Source: Hyaloscypha bicolor E
Lineage: Eukaryota > Ascomycota > Leotiomycetes > Helotiales > Hyaloscyphaceae
NCBI RefSeq assembly: GCF_002865645.1
Contig: NW_020194685.1
Coordinates: 2,443,363 to 2,507,362 of the forward strand
Length of the DNA stretch: 64,000 nucleotides
Direction: 5' to 3'
Part shown: positions 22,134 through 33,170 of the stretch, one piece after another
Layout: each line of letters opens with the position of its first letter
Position numbering within the stretch: the first letter of the stretch is position 1
Translations under genes and position numbers: made by a program
Notes under the pieces: generated by a model
Databases searched by the model: none
Seen by the model: only the letters and a program-made list of their open reading frames with translations
Told to the model about the DNA's origin: nothing

Positions 22134-23716
22134 TCACAAGAACTGCTTCGTGAAGACTCCTTCCGGATCCCACAACTCCTTCAAAACCCTCAACCTCTTG
22201 ACCGTTCCCTGTCCTCGAAAGCGTCTGTCAAGGTCCTTGCCCCGCCAGTGGTTTGGAAACAGTGCCTTCTCAGACTTCTGCAGATCTGCCTGGCACATGT
22301 CGAAATACTCTTTCGAGAGTTCAACCGCAGCATTATGTGAAGCCTCGTCTTCAGCACTGATTAAATGCATGCTTCAATTCGTCAGTTCTTCTGTTCACTG
22401 CAATCAAGACACGAGAAAGTGGGGGTTTGCCTACCTCCAGACCCCCATATCCCTATGGCTCCACGCACTAGTCCCTTCCTTTATCTTCACCCCATCCAGC
22501 GCAAACCAATTCATTATAAAAGCGCATCCCTTCGCACCCGGAACTTCCTTGTCGATCTTCTCCCACAACTCCAAACTTTTCTCAAACTTCTTCCCATCAA
22601 ACTCCTTCATACCGCACGAATGTAGAGTCTTGATTCCGCCATGACCGGCAAGCATATCAGCCGAATCCGTCATATTGCCCCACGGTACGACTTTCTTGAT
22701 CTGTTGAGCCGGATCAAGTTCCAAGAGGGGAGCCATGATCTTCTCTGCTTCGTCTTCGGGCCGAAAATGTATGAGGCTGACCATGATACCTGGCTGCTCC
22801 ATCCATCCCATCAGCGTTCTTCCCCCAAAATCAAGCTGAGAGTGGTGGGCGAAATACATACCTTCCGAAAACCAGGCATCGCCATAACCATCGCCAACCC
22901 AGGACTCCTAACCACCTGTTCCCCCTTGCTAACCTCCTCTAATGCCAGCGCTACTTCCTTCATCTTATCCGTCGTAAAGACCATCGTCCAGCTCAGTGGT
23001 CCTTCCTCCTCCTTCAACGGATACATCTTCATCGTGACTTCAGTAACAACACCGAAAAACTGTCCCGCACCCTTGATCGCCCAAAGCAGCTCTTCATTCT
23101 CCTCTTCACTGCACACGACGGTCCCCTCTTCCGGGTACGCCGTAACCACCCTAGCACTAACCAAACTATCAACACCCATTCCATACAAACCATTTAGATA
23201 ACTGCTTCCACCACCGAGCAGGAAACCAACGCAAGAGACTTTCGCCGACCCGGGTGATTGGATGCAGAAACCGGCTTCTTGAACGGCGACGTTGATGGTC
23301 TTGGAGAGCACGCCTGGCTGGATTGTTGCGGTTTGGTTTTGCGTGTCCAGGGAGAAGTTGGAGAGGAGCGAGAGGTCGATGATCCATCCTCCAGACGAGA
23401 TGGTGGACCAAGGACTGTTGCCGCCGGACTTGATGATGATTGGGATTTTGGCTTTGACGGCTTTGTAGACCTGCAAAGCGTGTGTTAGTGTTGGTAAAAG
23501 GGAGAAGGGACAGGGGACAGGGGGTGGTACGATTTTCTCAACGTCGAGTTCGGATGCGGGCTGCAAAATTGCGGTCGGTGTTTGCTTGTTGACGTCTGTC
23601 CAACGGGACATGGAGTCTTTGAATGCTGTTAACTCGGGATTTGTAAAAATGTGAGCTCCGTCGGATAGGACGCCTCCGAGCTGCAAGGCCATAGCCTGTG
23701 AAACGCCTGCGTTCAT
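22134..23716 (-). CDS. FAD-linked oxidoreductase (berberine-bridge type)
   Basis: Four exons, 23716-23531, 23470-22862, 22793-22435 and 22356-22134, give 458 aa. All phases fit (0, 0, 2). The FAD_binding_4 fold is shown by IIIKSGGNSPWSTI and the LLGGGSSYLNGLYGMGVDSL loop; WAIKGAGQFFGVVTEVTMKM follows. A BBE-like C-terminus ends FPNHWRGKDLD...LKELWDPEGVF. These enzymes oxidise alcohols, amines or phenolic intermediates with O2, often in secondary metabolism. Where the family usually has GGHS, whose His links FAD at C8-alpha, this protein has GGNS. FAD may therefore be held non-covalently or through another residue. There is no clear signal peptide, so it is probably cytosolic. A flavin monooxygenase gene lies 800 bp upstream on the same strand. 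Confidence 0.9.
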
Positions 23717-24516
23717 CCTGACACTCTTCCGATCTCGATCTCGCGGAAGGGAGGAGTGGTGATTATTTGGTGAAACTCGGGATTTGAGAAAGAAAATTTG
23801 CGAGCATATGAATTCGAGATCGGGAGTGCCGTGCGGCCGACTTATATCACTTTTAAAGGAGGTATGTGAGGAGGGGGTTAGTAGCGCTGATGGTGTAACA
23901 ATGTAGCGCTGATCTCAGATTACGGACTTGTGAGATCTGCCGCCGCACTTTGTCCGCTGCTCGTATTTCAGATGCACCCCGCCTTTGGATGAATAAGCTG
24001 AGGGCGATGATGGGAGATCATTGAAGGGATCATATGCCGTGTGCAGTTAACGTTTGGGTGGTATACCTTTCTAATATCAGGGCCGCCACAGGTGTCGGTT
24101 GCCTTTCCCCACAAGGTTCATACAGGGCTCGGCCAGGGAGACACCCTGAAATCAAGCACCAAGCGAAGCCCCTTTTCAGGGGATGTCGCTTAATGTAACA
24201 TCTCCAGATTGAGAACGATAGGAGGTGAGAGGAACGTAGACTTCCCCAATTATTCAGGTAACATCGCCATAAATAAATTCGAGCCTTTTTCTCTTTCTTC
24301 ATTTTCTAAAAGAAAATGAAGTATGATCGATAAGCATCAGCTCCCCTCGGGGCAGGCGGAACCTTCCTGCGCAGCCTAGCTGGATACGGAAACTGGTCAG
24401 TCTGTTTGCATAAGTTGATACTTACAAGACCCACCGAGAACTCTTCCATTGATACGGAAATGAGGAAAGTTGGCATAACAGCCATATCAAAGTATATCTA
24501 TTATGAACTGCCCCTC
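23717..24516. promoter_or_regulatory. Promoter of the FAD oxidase and 3' flank of the FMO gene
   Basis: It lies between two minus-strand genes. It contains a perfect 11-bp hairpin at 24297-24321 (CTTCATTTTCT, loop AAA, then the complement), which could mark the 3' end of a transcript or be chance in an AT-rich stretch. No gene is seen. Confidence 0.4.
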
Positions 24517-26249
24517 TTAAGCGTCATTCTCAAATTCAAGAGGTTTGGTCCGCGATTGCAGGTCCAAGGCGCTTCCCGAATCATTCCCTTTGGTGTCCTT
24601 CGACTTTATAAGCTTGATATACTTTTCAGGAATCAGTTTTGACTCCTCTTGCCACTCCTTCGAATACCCCTCCACCTTCTCCGCACCGGTAACCTCCGCC
24701 TGATTATTCAACCATCCCGCCAACTCATCGACATACAGCACCGACGTGCCTTTCAAATCATGAATCCCTCTTCCAGCTCCTTTTTGCTTCACTCTTTCCT
24801 TATATTCTGCTTGCATCTCTTCTTTTGATGGAACACATGCTCGGCCAGAAAATACTGCTGCTACAGCGATAGCTTGGAATTCGAAGAACGTGAACGTGGC
24901 GGTGTAGAACGGTATTCCGACAAATGCGAGCGTGGGATCCGGAATGTAGAAGATGTCTTTGTGGAGGTTGTGTATTTGTGTGCCGTCTGTTACGAGGACT
25001 GTGTCGATGGCTTGCTCAGGAGTTGCGGAGTCGTCGTGCAAATCTCGTAAAAATGGTAGGGAGAAGTGGTAGCCGGTGCAGATTACGACTCGATCGATGC
25101 CAGTCAGAACGGTTCCGTCAACAAGTTTTACGGATCCAGGCCTGTCTTGGTCTTTGGAAGGGTGTTGGAAAGAAGCGATGCCCGCAACCCGTTCGGTTTC
25201 TGGGGAAAGCATGACTTTTGGGACATCAAAAGGCCCGCCACGAGAGGATTGATAGATTTTCTGGGCCATTTGCGAGATTTCTCTTCCAATGTCCATTGAG
25301 GACACTCCGGCTCCGATAAGAAGCACGGTCTGACTTTTATGTCAGTCTCGAAGTTGATATCAAGTCCCGGTTCTCACCTGATCTTTGAAGTCTTCTGGTC
25401 TTCTGTATGCTTTCGAGTGTGAGACTCTTTCCGGCCATCTACTCTTCCATTCTTTCAACCCGGGAATATCAGGTACATTTGGGCTGTGGTAATGTCCAGA
25501 AGCTACCACGACCAAATCAAACCCCTGTATTAAGTCAACCTCTCTGCGCCTGTTTGGATACTAACCCTCACCTCAAACTCATTTGCATGCTTTCCTTTTC
25601 TCGGTCCATCCCGAATCAATGTCGTCGAATTGACCCACCACTTTCCATTTATCTTTTGAAGTTTCTCAACTCGAGTGTTGTACCTTATCAACGTTTCAAC
25701 CCTAAAATATTTTGAGTAGGACTGGAGGTACCCCTGTTTTGCACGGACATTGACAAAGTCTGGTGTTCCTTCTTTCCAAGGGAAGCCTTTCAACTGTTGC
25801 AACTTTGTTGAGACGTTGTTTGTTAGTCCGGAATATGCTGGTCTGACAGAATCAACATAGTTCCCGCAAAATAGTAGCACGAAAACATACCCAGGAGGCG
25901 CAAATCTCAATTCTTCCTCTTCGCTCCAGTATCCTCTCTCTCCATCGATACTTTTCGCCCCATTCACAACTCCACTTCTCTCCCCTTTCCCTTCAACAAC
26001 AAAATCCGCGATCGAAGGGGTAACGGAAGGATAATTTGGCTCAATTGGTTTCCGCTCATCATAAACCCTAAAATCATCAACTTCACACTCCCCCCCACCT
26101 CCTGGGCGTCAAACTAACCAATTCCCACCCGCTTGCCTTGATCTCTCGAATACCACAACTTCTAACCCGGACTCTTTGAGATGCTTCGCACCGACAATAC
26201 CGCTTACGCCTGCTCCTATAACTGCGACACGCTTCTGGTGAGAGCCCAT
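24517..26249 (-). CDS. Flavin-containing monooxygenase
   Basis: Five exons, 26249-26119, 26067-25891, 25842-25572, 25524-25378 and 25329-24517, give 512 aa. Introns are 47-51 nt. The FAD Rossmann motif is VIGAGVSGIVGAKHL (about 10-24), with FERS...GGNW after it. YSGLTNNVSTKL is the conserved FMO substrate-side segment. An HxxxY end resembling the FMO-identifying motif appears in ERVSHSKAY. The NADPH Rossmann motif is LIGAGVSSMDIGRE, and ICTGYHFSLPFL carries the TGY signature. The reaction is NADPH- and O2-dependent oxygenation of a nucleophilic N, S or C centre. The length is normal and the gene looks intact. It is a neighbour of the FAD oxidase on the same strand. The substrate cannot be told from sequence. 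Confidence 0.93.
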
Positions 26250-27417
26250 TTTCCAAGGACGAAATCGTCAATTCTTAAATATACGAACTACAGGAATTGA
26301 AAAAGGCAATTCTTTCTGAGTTATACTTTGTCGTGAGGTAATGTCCTGTGTAACAGTTAGTCAGACTTTAGCTTACCAGCGCCACCATACGGGCGACCAA
26401 ATATTAAAGTCCGCCACGCTTGCCTGTCACTTTTTGAGTTTGCACTCACTTTCCCTTCATAAAAACCCTCAAAATAGGCATAATCTGTTTAGGAAATCGA
26501 TTGAAGCGTGAATATAATTATGGGAATGGCGCGCAGATAACGATATAGATAGGAACTGGATTCGTTATAGAGGCAACTTATTTCGCCATTTCTCGCCTCA
26601 CTGTTTTGGCGAATGGGAGGAGGGAACGGGACCGATTAGGTGGGTATGCGGATGGCGGCTGATGTGCTGACAGATGGGATGCAAGAGTAGCCTTATGATC
26701 GGTAATGGGCTAACTATTATTAGGGCTAGACGATGGAGGGTGCAGAAAAGCCGTGAGTTTGTTGCCCTTTCCATTTGAGTACACTCAGTTGTGGGCACGA
26801 TTCAAACACATGGTGGAACCGCTCTCGGTATGTCCGAGGAAGTTTCTAAACTTCAAATTTCTGCACTTTATTTATTTGATTTCGAAATTTCTATTTACCG
26901 GCATGACACGTTCATATTGTTTGTTTACTAATAGTTAAGTAGGAGAGGGCGAGGGATCCATGTCGAGATGCTCCCAGGTCTGTGTTCTCCAATGAGAACG
27001 TCCGCCATCTATACGTGATTAGCATCTCCAGCTCGACTCAAAAAAGGCTTTCACAAACCATTTCTGCCACAGCATAAACATTAGCCTGAAAATGCGCACC
27101 CAACGGATTAGGGAGGATGAGGGAATCAACTGCAATCACGCCCTCCAGCCCTTTCACCCAACACTTAGAATCAACCACCAACCACATAGCCCACGTCCCA
27201 CTTCCATGACGCAAACTCCTCGGCGCATAAATAATCTTATGTTCATCGATTCGTCCGACAAATTATTCCGTATTGACTCATCGACCCCATATTCCCTTGC
27301 ACCATATTTCTACTCTGCTGGTCCCTGCATTATTCAAATCGTCGGTTGACCGAATGTGTAAAGAAGTTGCCTCTCCAGATCGTTTGAGAAGAGATTAGGA
27401 TCTAGGATTGGTGGGTC
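26250..27417. other. Intergenic stretch, no supported gene
   Basis: It is the upstream region of the FMO gene and then unassigned sequence. Frames at 26753-26938 and 27092-27349 have no motif. Confidence 0.45.
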
Positions 27418-28509
27418 TTGAGAGTTCGAGGAGCGGAGTTTGAGAGTACCCACCTCAAAGTCCTCAGGGAATGGATCACCTGCTGTGACACCACTCATCA
27501 ATCCGACCCGAAAAATCTTGACTTTCTTCCCACGCGCCTTCTTGAAGTTAGTGATAGTGATCCCGGAACCGTCAGGCGATTTACTTTATGCAGACGCAGT
27601 CTTATTGGGAATACGGAAGAGGCGTGCGGTGTGAAACGATGACCAAGACGAAAAAGTTGGGTGTGACCTTCTCCATACTCCTCGACCGTTCGTGGCTGTA
27701 TTAAAGCTCCCTTCCCTATACGCCTTCGAGACTCGACGCTAACCAAACGTGTCACAAAAGTCGTAAAGCGTCCTTTCTTGGGGACGCCAACTTTCCTAAT
27801 CCTGCAGAGAAGTACGTGGAAGGAATGATGATCGAGCTCTTCCAAGCCCTGTACGAGCGATACTCGAGACTAGCTTTATCATTCCCATCAGATCGGCCTG
27901 TCGCTATTAAAGGGCTCGAGGCCAGATTCCTCAACACCTTCGATACGACTGGTGGATTAGGGGTTTTCGACAGGTACTTGCACCGCTGTCTGCTCTGGCA
28001 GCGATCCGCCGACGTCCTAAAACGAACCGAGCCGTCCCGTGGTGGCAATCGAGTGCTGCCTTGGTCGTGGATGGCCTACGATGGGTTTATCCGCTACACT
28101 ACCATTCTCTTCGGCCAAGCTTCCTGGTGCGAAGATATCACATCACCTTTTGCAAGAGCACGACAGCCGGGTGTTCTGGACGACAATCGACGCGAGGCGC
28201 GAGGGTGAAGGCAACACTGCACGAATACTCGAGCTAGAAGCGCCAGTTTGGAAAATTGTAGAGACACAAGGTGGACAGATGATCTTGGACGACCAGCCTC
28301 GCGCCATAACTCAACCTCTCCAGTGCGTCCTCGTTGGAAGGAGCAAGGTAGAACCCCTGCAGGCGCATTACGTCTTGCTGGTCCAGTTTGCCGCCAGTGG
28401 CGAGGAGGGCCAAGCCTATGAGAGGGTTGAGAGTAAGCATCCTGGGACGGCGCCAGATAGCTCTCGATGGACTTCACAAACGATCCAGGATACGATGACA
28501 GTAGGATAG
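27418..28509 (+). pseudogene. HET-domain pseudogene lacking the HET core
   Basis: The first part (about 27450-27640) reads LREWITCCDTTHQSDPKNLD followed by FLPTRLLEV, the usual approach to a HET domain. The whole core that should follow (the YVALSYCWG region through the cysteine/tryptophan blocks) is missing. About 140 bases of non-matching sequence intervene. From 27816 the post-HET part resumes: ERYSRLALSFPSDRPVAIKG, GGLGVFDRYLHRCLLW and VLPWSWMAYDGFIRY. A frame change near 28130 then leads to APVWKIVETQGGQMI and HYVLLVQF. HET proteins trigger heterokaryon-incompatibility cell death, and pseudogenes of them are common. This copy cannot make a working domain. Confidence 0.75.
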
Positions 28510-31500
28510 CGAATTTATGTTGTCAAGGGACGCGGTACAGGTTTGCTAGTTTTTGCAATTTTGAAGGAGCGTATTCTTTTAGATGGGAACAGAGACAAAG
28601 ACAGAGTCGGCCAAGTTGCCACACGTTGGCACACGAGAGTAGACATGAAACATTAGGAAATAATAGACGCACTAGCTTTGCTAGTTGTTATCGGGACCAA
28701 AACTTTGCCTGTAACCCATAAGCCATATCTTCATGTGTACTTCCGCGAGTAACTGGATTTCACATGACGAACACCGTCCATTCGATGTTGCAGGAACTGC
28801 CCGATATCGATAGCAGAGTCTAAACTCGCTCAATATTGTCAACTTTGGGTTCTAAACCGACAATGTTAGGCAGGTATCATCGAACCACTGATCCGAGTGC
28901 AACAGAAATGCATTTGAGGACGGCTCGGGTAAAGTTTGCTTGGGTGATTAGGCCACAGCGAGTTCAGCCCCAAAATACAAGCAGAAAATATCTCCTCCAG
29001 TATAACTGCCATTGATATTCCACCCATTAACAAGCTGCAGTTGGCCAATTAAGGTTCTCTCGGCAGAGTCGCTTCCGATAGGGGTGAGGTCAGCTTACAG
29101 ATGCTTTAATTTGTAGGGCTTAGATCCTGCTGATTATCCTCGCTCTAGAATTCTAAACTAGACCGAGTTTGACTTCTTTGGGTGTAGATTTCCGGCATTG
29201 TTGGGCCTATTACCCCCCGTGTCTCCAGGTCGGCGTCCAAATTCCCCGTGCAGATGCTGAAACTCGCTCAGAACACTTCAAAGGAACGACCATGCCTTGA
29301 GAGGTAACCCAAGTTTGTTCCCATTCAAAAGAAAACTAAATACCCTCGGATTACGTTAGTTAGATCATTCATCGTCAGCGATCCGGGCGTCACTCGAAGT
29401 TTTTGAAGTGTCTTGCGGAGAGTTCGGTGCTAAGCGAACATGGTATGAGCGAAGGGCTCAAGACAACGTAATTTCATTCTTGATTCCAATACAACTAAAT
29501 CCAGACTAGACGAGGTTCGCCCAAAGTAAATGAAATATTCAGCAGCCTCTGGTTGTATCAGGCTCGTCTCTTCCCCCTAGTATCAGACCCCGCTGTTCAT
29601 CCTTGAAGAGATGCACGCCTCACGATGAACCAATGCCGTTCACCTCAGGTCCCCTGGGCTACCCAAAGTCATCAGTATCATAAATAACGCCATGGAGAGC
29701 TGAAGGAGGTGAAAAGTTCATCTTACAGGGATCGCTCGGCTGCGGCCGCGGCTGCGTTTGTGGAGGAGGAGGAGGACTTGGTGGAGTTTCGTCTGCCATG
29801 AGAGCAGACCAGAACGTATTCCACCACAACACTTCGCCTTCCAGGTTCAGAAGATGAATTATGCCACAGCTCTGTGTAAAAAGTTCCGAGAAATCCTTTT
29901 CAGGGGATTTCTATATTCTGGTCAGTAAATGTAGAGAGCTCGAGGAAGAAGTAAGAGCTCGGTTGGTACACACAACTGCGTTTTCCAAAAGATGCAATTT
30001 GGCTGAGATTAGACGCCGAAAAGGCAAAGCTGGGAAAGTAGAATGCGGAATTCTCCATTATGTATACATCTCCTTCATGTCCTGCGCGTAAACCTCAATC
30101 ACGCCTTCTCCTTGCACGCACCAGTGCCGCGTGTTAGGTCTTGCGCGTATAGCTTAATTCGTTAAATTGCATAAACCAAAATACCACATTTGAAAGTTCG
30201 CGGATAAAAGTTTGAAAACCCGGGAATGGTGCTTCCCCCCTCTCATCGGATTCGTATGGTCTGTCTGCAGGTATTTCGTGTCTTGACAAGACTGGAAAGT
30301 TTGAAGAGACAACAAACACCGATCCGCAAGAAAGATTATCGTGAAGTGGCAATCATGGCCCGACAATTCTTCCGAGTCCTAAAAGAAAGTTTTGCGCCTG
30401 ATCGAATGAACCGTTTAAAAATAGGGTGATGCCGTGATGTCCAGCAAAGCGGCCCAATAATAGTTCCTCCCTCATCGCATTCGAGTTTTCAGATTATACT
30501 CCCTTCCCTTCACAAGTGAGGCGAACGCTTTGTGCAGCTTTTCAAACGAAAAGTAAGGCGTTCGAAGGATGAGTGGAGGGCAAAGGATCTCCTTATCATG
30601 AAGGATTGACCATCGCCACCCAAGACCACCTAACGCCCATCTCGTTTACTATGCCACAGCTGTGGCACACTCGGGGCATCGTGGTGTCTTTTTAAGCGGG
30701 GGCAAAGAAAGATGGGGTGGCGTAGAAAGCGGACATTGGGCGTCGAGCTCCTCAGGCGTTAATGAGACGAAGTGAAGTGTCCGCCATGAAAGCAGCCTCT
30801 TGGGTAGGGGTGAGTAACTCATCATTTCTCCTGAGCCTTCTGCTCCAATACACGATGTAAGGCAACTGCAGCCTCGCTCAAGCTTCAGCACCCGTGGACA
30901 ACACAACTGTATGATGACGCGCAGACTCAACCGCCTCGAACCAACAAATGTCTCATGAGATCGACCCAGCATACCGGTATTTAATTGGTCACATGACGCT
31001 TAATACTCGAATACTGCTGGCTCAATTGAGATAAGAATTATGGCGTCCAGATCGCTGCGGGTAGTTCTTTCATTCGACTCCGCTTGACAGCTTTTGCCCA
31101 TTAAAGAAAAATGAATACTGATCTTGGGTTGTGGCGTGCTGATGCAGGGAAATCATCAAATGCACAATGTTTGTTTTAGGAAGCATCCAATCGCAGGATC
31201 GGTGATGCTCACAAGGGGCGGCCTGAGCTATCGAGATAAAGACACCCACTCCCCAGCGTGGCGCACCCTCCGTTTCTCGGTTGGGCACGAGTCGCATCAT
31301 GAATAAGGAACAACACGCTTCTGTTGGCTGTGGAATCGGTTTGGGCACTTAGATTCGGGTTCCTACAGTTGCCGCCCACGTTTGACACGACCGTGACTTC
31401 GTTGGCCATTGCGCGCATGGTGTTGGCGGAGCGAGATGGGAGGCACTGTGCAGCGAGTATCACTATTTTTGCAGTGGGAAGTTTCTCAATTATTCAGATA

Positions 31501-31619
31501 ACCGCGAAGCGGGGTTGGAACTGCTGTATATTGCAGAAACAGTCCATCCCTCTCGTCAAGGCCAAGCTGCACTTCATCACATAACTATTCCGTCTTTCGA
31601 TACGTTTGATACCACGGTT
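28510..31619. other. Long intergenic stretch, no supported gene
   Basis: About 3.1 kb without a recognisable family. A Pro-rich minus-strand first exon is possible from the ATG at 29799 (24 codons, then a GTAAGA donor), but the only continuation found ends after 12 more codons. A 14-bp palindrome GCCACAGCTGTGGC lies near 30653. Other frames look random. Confidence 0.4.
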
Positions 31620-32652
31620 ATGTCCTCGAAGCAAACCTCACTGCCAAACTACGGTGTGCCCGATGTAGAGATCGAGAGTCTCCTCGGACAGGGTCGGAGC
31701 TATGACGAATGGAAAGTCAGATTGAAGAATCATGGCTACGGTAAACTGTGGAACGAAAATCTCAAGAACATCATCATCAAAAGAGAGTTTGAGAAATTCA
31801 AAACTGAGATTTTGCGTTTGCAAGCTGAGCCGAACGAATCTCCAAGTGGCAAAGACGTTCAGAAAACCAATTCTTTGGAGAGTATCTTGAAACGATTGCA
31901 AGGCCAGGATTGGGCCAACGGGAAACCTAACGAGAAGGTACAAAGAATGCGGGATAGGAGGCTCCTTGGAAAGGACGCAAAGTGAGTCCCCAATAAAAGC
32001 CTCTTCACAGGACTTTGAATGGCTGCTAACAGACTTTTCAAGGATAAGAGCTTTGCAAAAGTATGTCAAAGAGTGGAAAGAAATTGAATCTTCTGGCGCA
32101 TCTTCGAATCTAGACAGGGAGAAGCCTGTTTCTGCCTACCGATCCACGAACTCTGGGCCGAGCCCAGCCTCCACTCCGTCTTCAATGCAGCAGGTATATG
32201 GCGGTACCCAGCCTACCATGCAGAATACAGTCTGGGATTACCAAAGTAGCGAGCCATCAACATACACTTCTACTTGTCAACTTGGCTCTGAAAAGTACAA
32301 CTCCCAACCTTTCACCTCTCAATCCTCTAATACATTCACTTCCACCTCCGCGTCCGCCGCAAAGTATCCCACCAAATCATCTGGTGATTACCAACTGAGC
32401 GCAGCATGGAGCTCCCCTCCTGAAGCTCGTGAAACTCCTCTGGCGGCCACCACCGCCTCCCCGTCCACCAACTCCATGGGTGGTTACCAGAGCAGCACAG
32501 CATGGAGCACCACTCCTGAAACCCGTGCAACCCCCCAGGTGACCACGAACACCACCAACTTCCCAGACGGCACATATCCTGCCGCATCAACACAAGGGTA
32601 TAATGCGGAGGCTCAGCCGTATTGGGATGGGTACCAGACTCGGTGGAGTTGA
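31620..32652 (+). CDS. Unknown protein with helical N-terminus and Ser/Thr/Gln-rich repeats
   Basis: Two exons, 31620-31981 and 32043-32652 (61-nt phase-2 intron, GTGAGT donor, GCTAAC branch), give 323 aa. I start at the ATG giving MSSKQTS; an in-frame upstream codon would add 35 unlikely residues. The N-terminal 130 residues are charged and helical, with LKNIIIKREFEKFKTEIL and LLGKDAKIRALQKYVKEWKE spanning the intron. The C-terminal 180 residues are Ser/Thr/Pro/Gln/Tyr-rich. They include two imperfect copies of a roughly 30-residue unit with YQ-x-S-x-AWS followed by PE-x-R-x-TP. The composition resembles the low-complexity arms of the DUF6590 proteins, but no DUF6590 block is present. No function can be proposed. 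Confidence 0.7.
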
Positions 32653-33170
32653 GCGGTACGCAAATATCTTTTGCATGAATTTTCTTCGCAGCTAACGATT
32701 TCATGTGCTCAGAAGGCACTCCTTGGCTGAAGTTTGATTTGGGAATTGAAAACTAAAAGCTATTTACGTTTTGATAAGAAAACATGAGAGATAGGGGCAT
32801 TTTTATCAAGTTTGCTGTGGAAATTAGACCAATAGCCTTTGATTTGCGGGAGAATATTCTTTAAGCTTTATCTTTGAACAATGGTAACTCTTTGAGACAG
32901 GGTATTTGAAAGATTACAAAGGGGTTGCCTTGGATTGAAATCATGAACTCATTTACGAACGCTGCAACCCCCGCACTTGACGCGGCTTCAATAAAAGACA
33001 GTACACTCCAGCCACTTCTAGCAAACTCTGCTTCGATGAACGTGTCACATGATGAGTTCGCGGCACACACTTACTCACCGACCTGTGGCTTCCGTAACTA
33101 ACACCATTAGCAAGTTGATGGACGTCTAAGATACGGCCTAGGTAATCTCTCAAATGAGAGCAACATACTT
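32653..33170. other. 3' gap between convergent genes
   Basis: AT-leaning sequence without a gene; it contains the 3' ends of the genes on either side. Confidence 0.5.

Noticed and set aside
24297..24321. Perfect 11-bp hairpin as a transcription terminator
   Set aside because: Hairpin terminators are a bacterial feature; in this fungal context it may be chance in an A/T-rich stretch.
19646..26249. Calling the SulP, FAD oxidase and FMO genes a secondary-metabolite cluster
   Set aside because: No backbone enzyme, pathway regulator or shared promoter motif is visible.
29730..29799. Proline-rich first exon starting MADETPPSPPPPP
   Set aside because: There is a good donor, but the only continuation gives a 36-residue product with no homologous feature. 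Simple-sequence chance is more likely.
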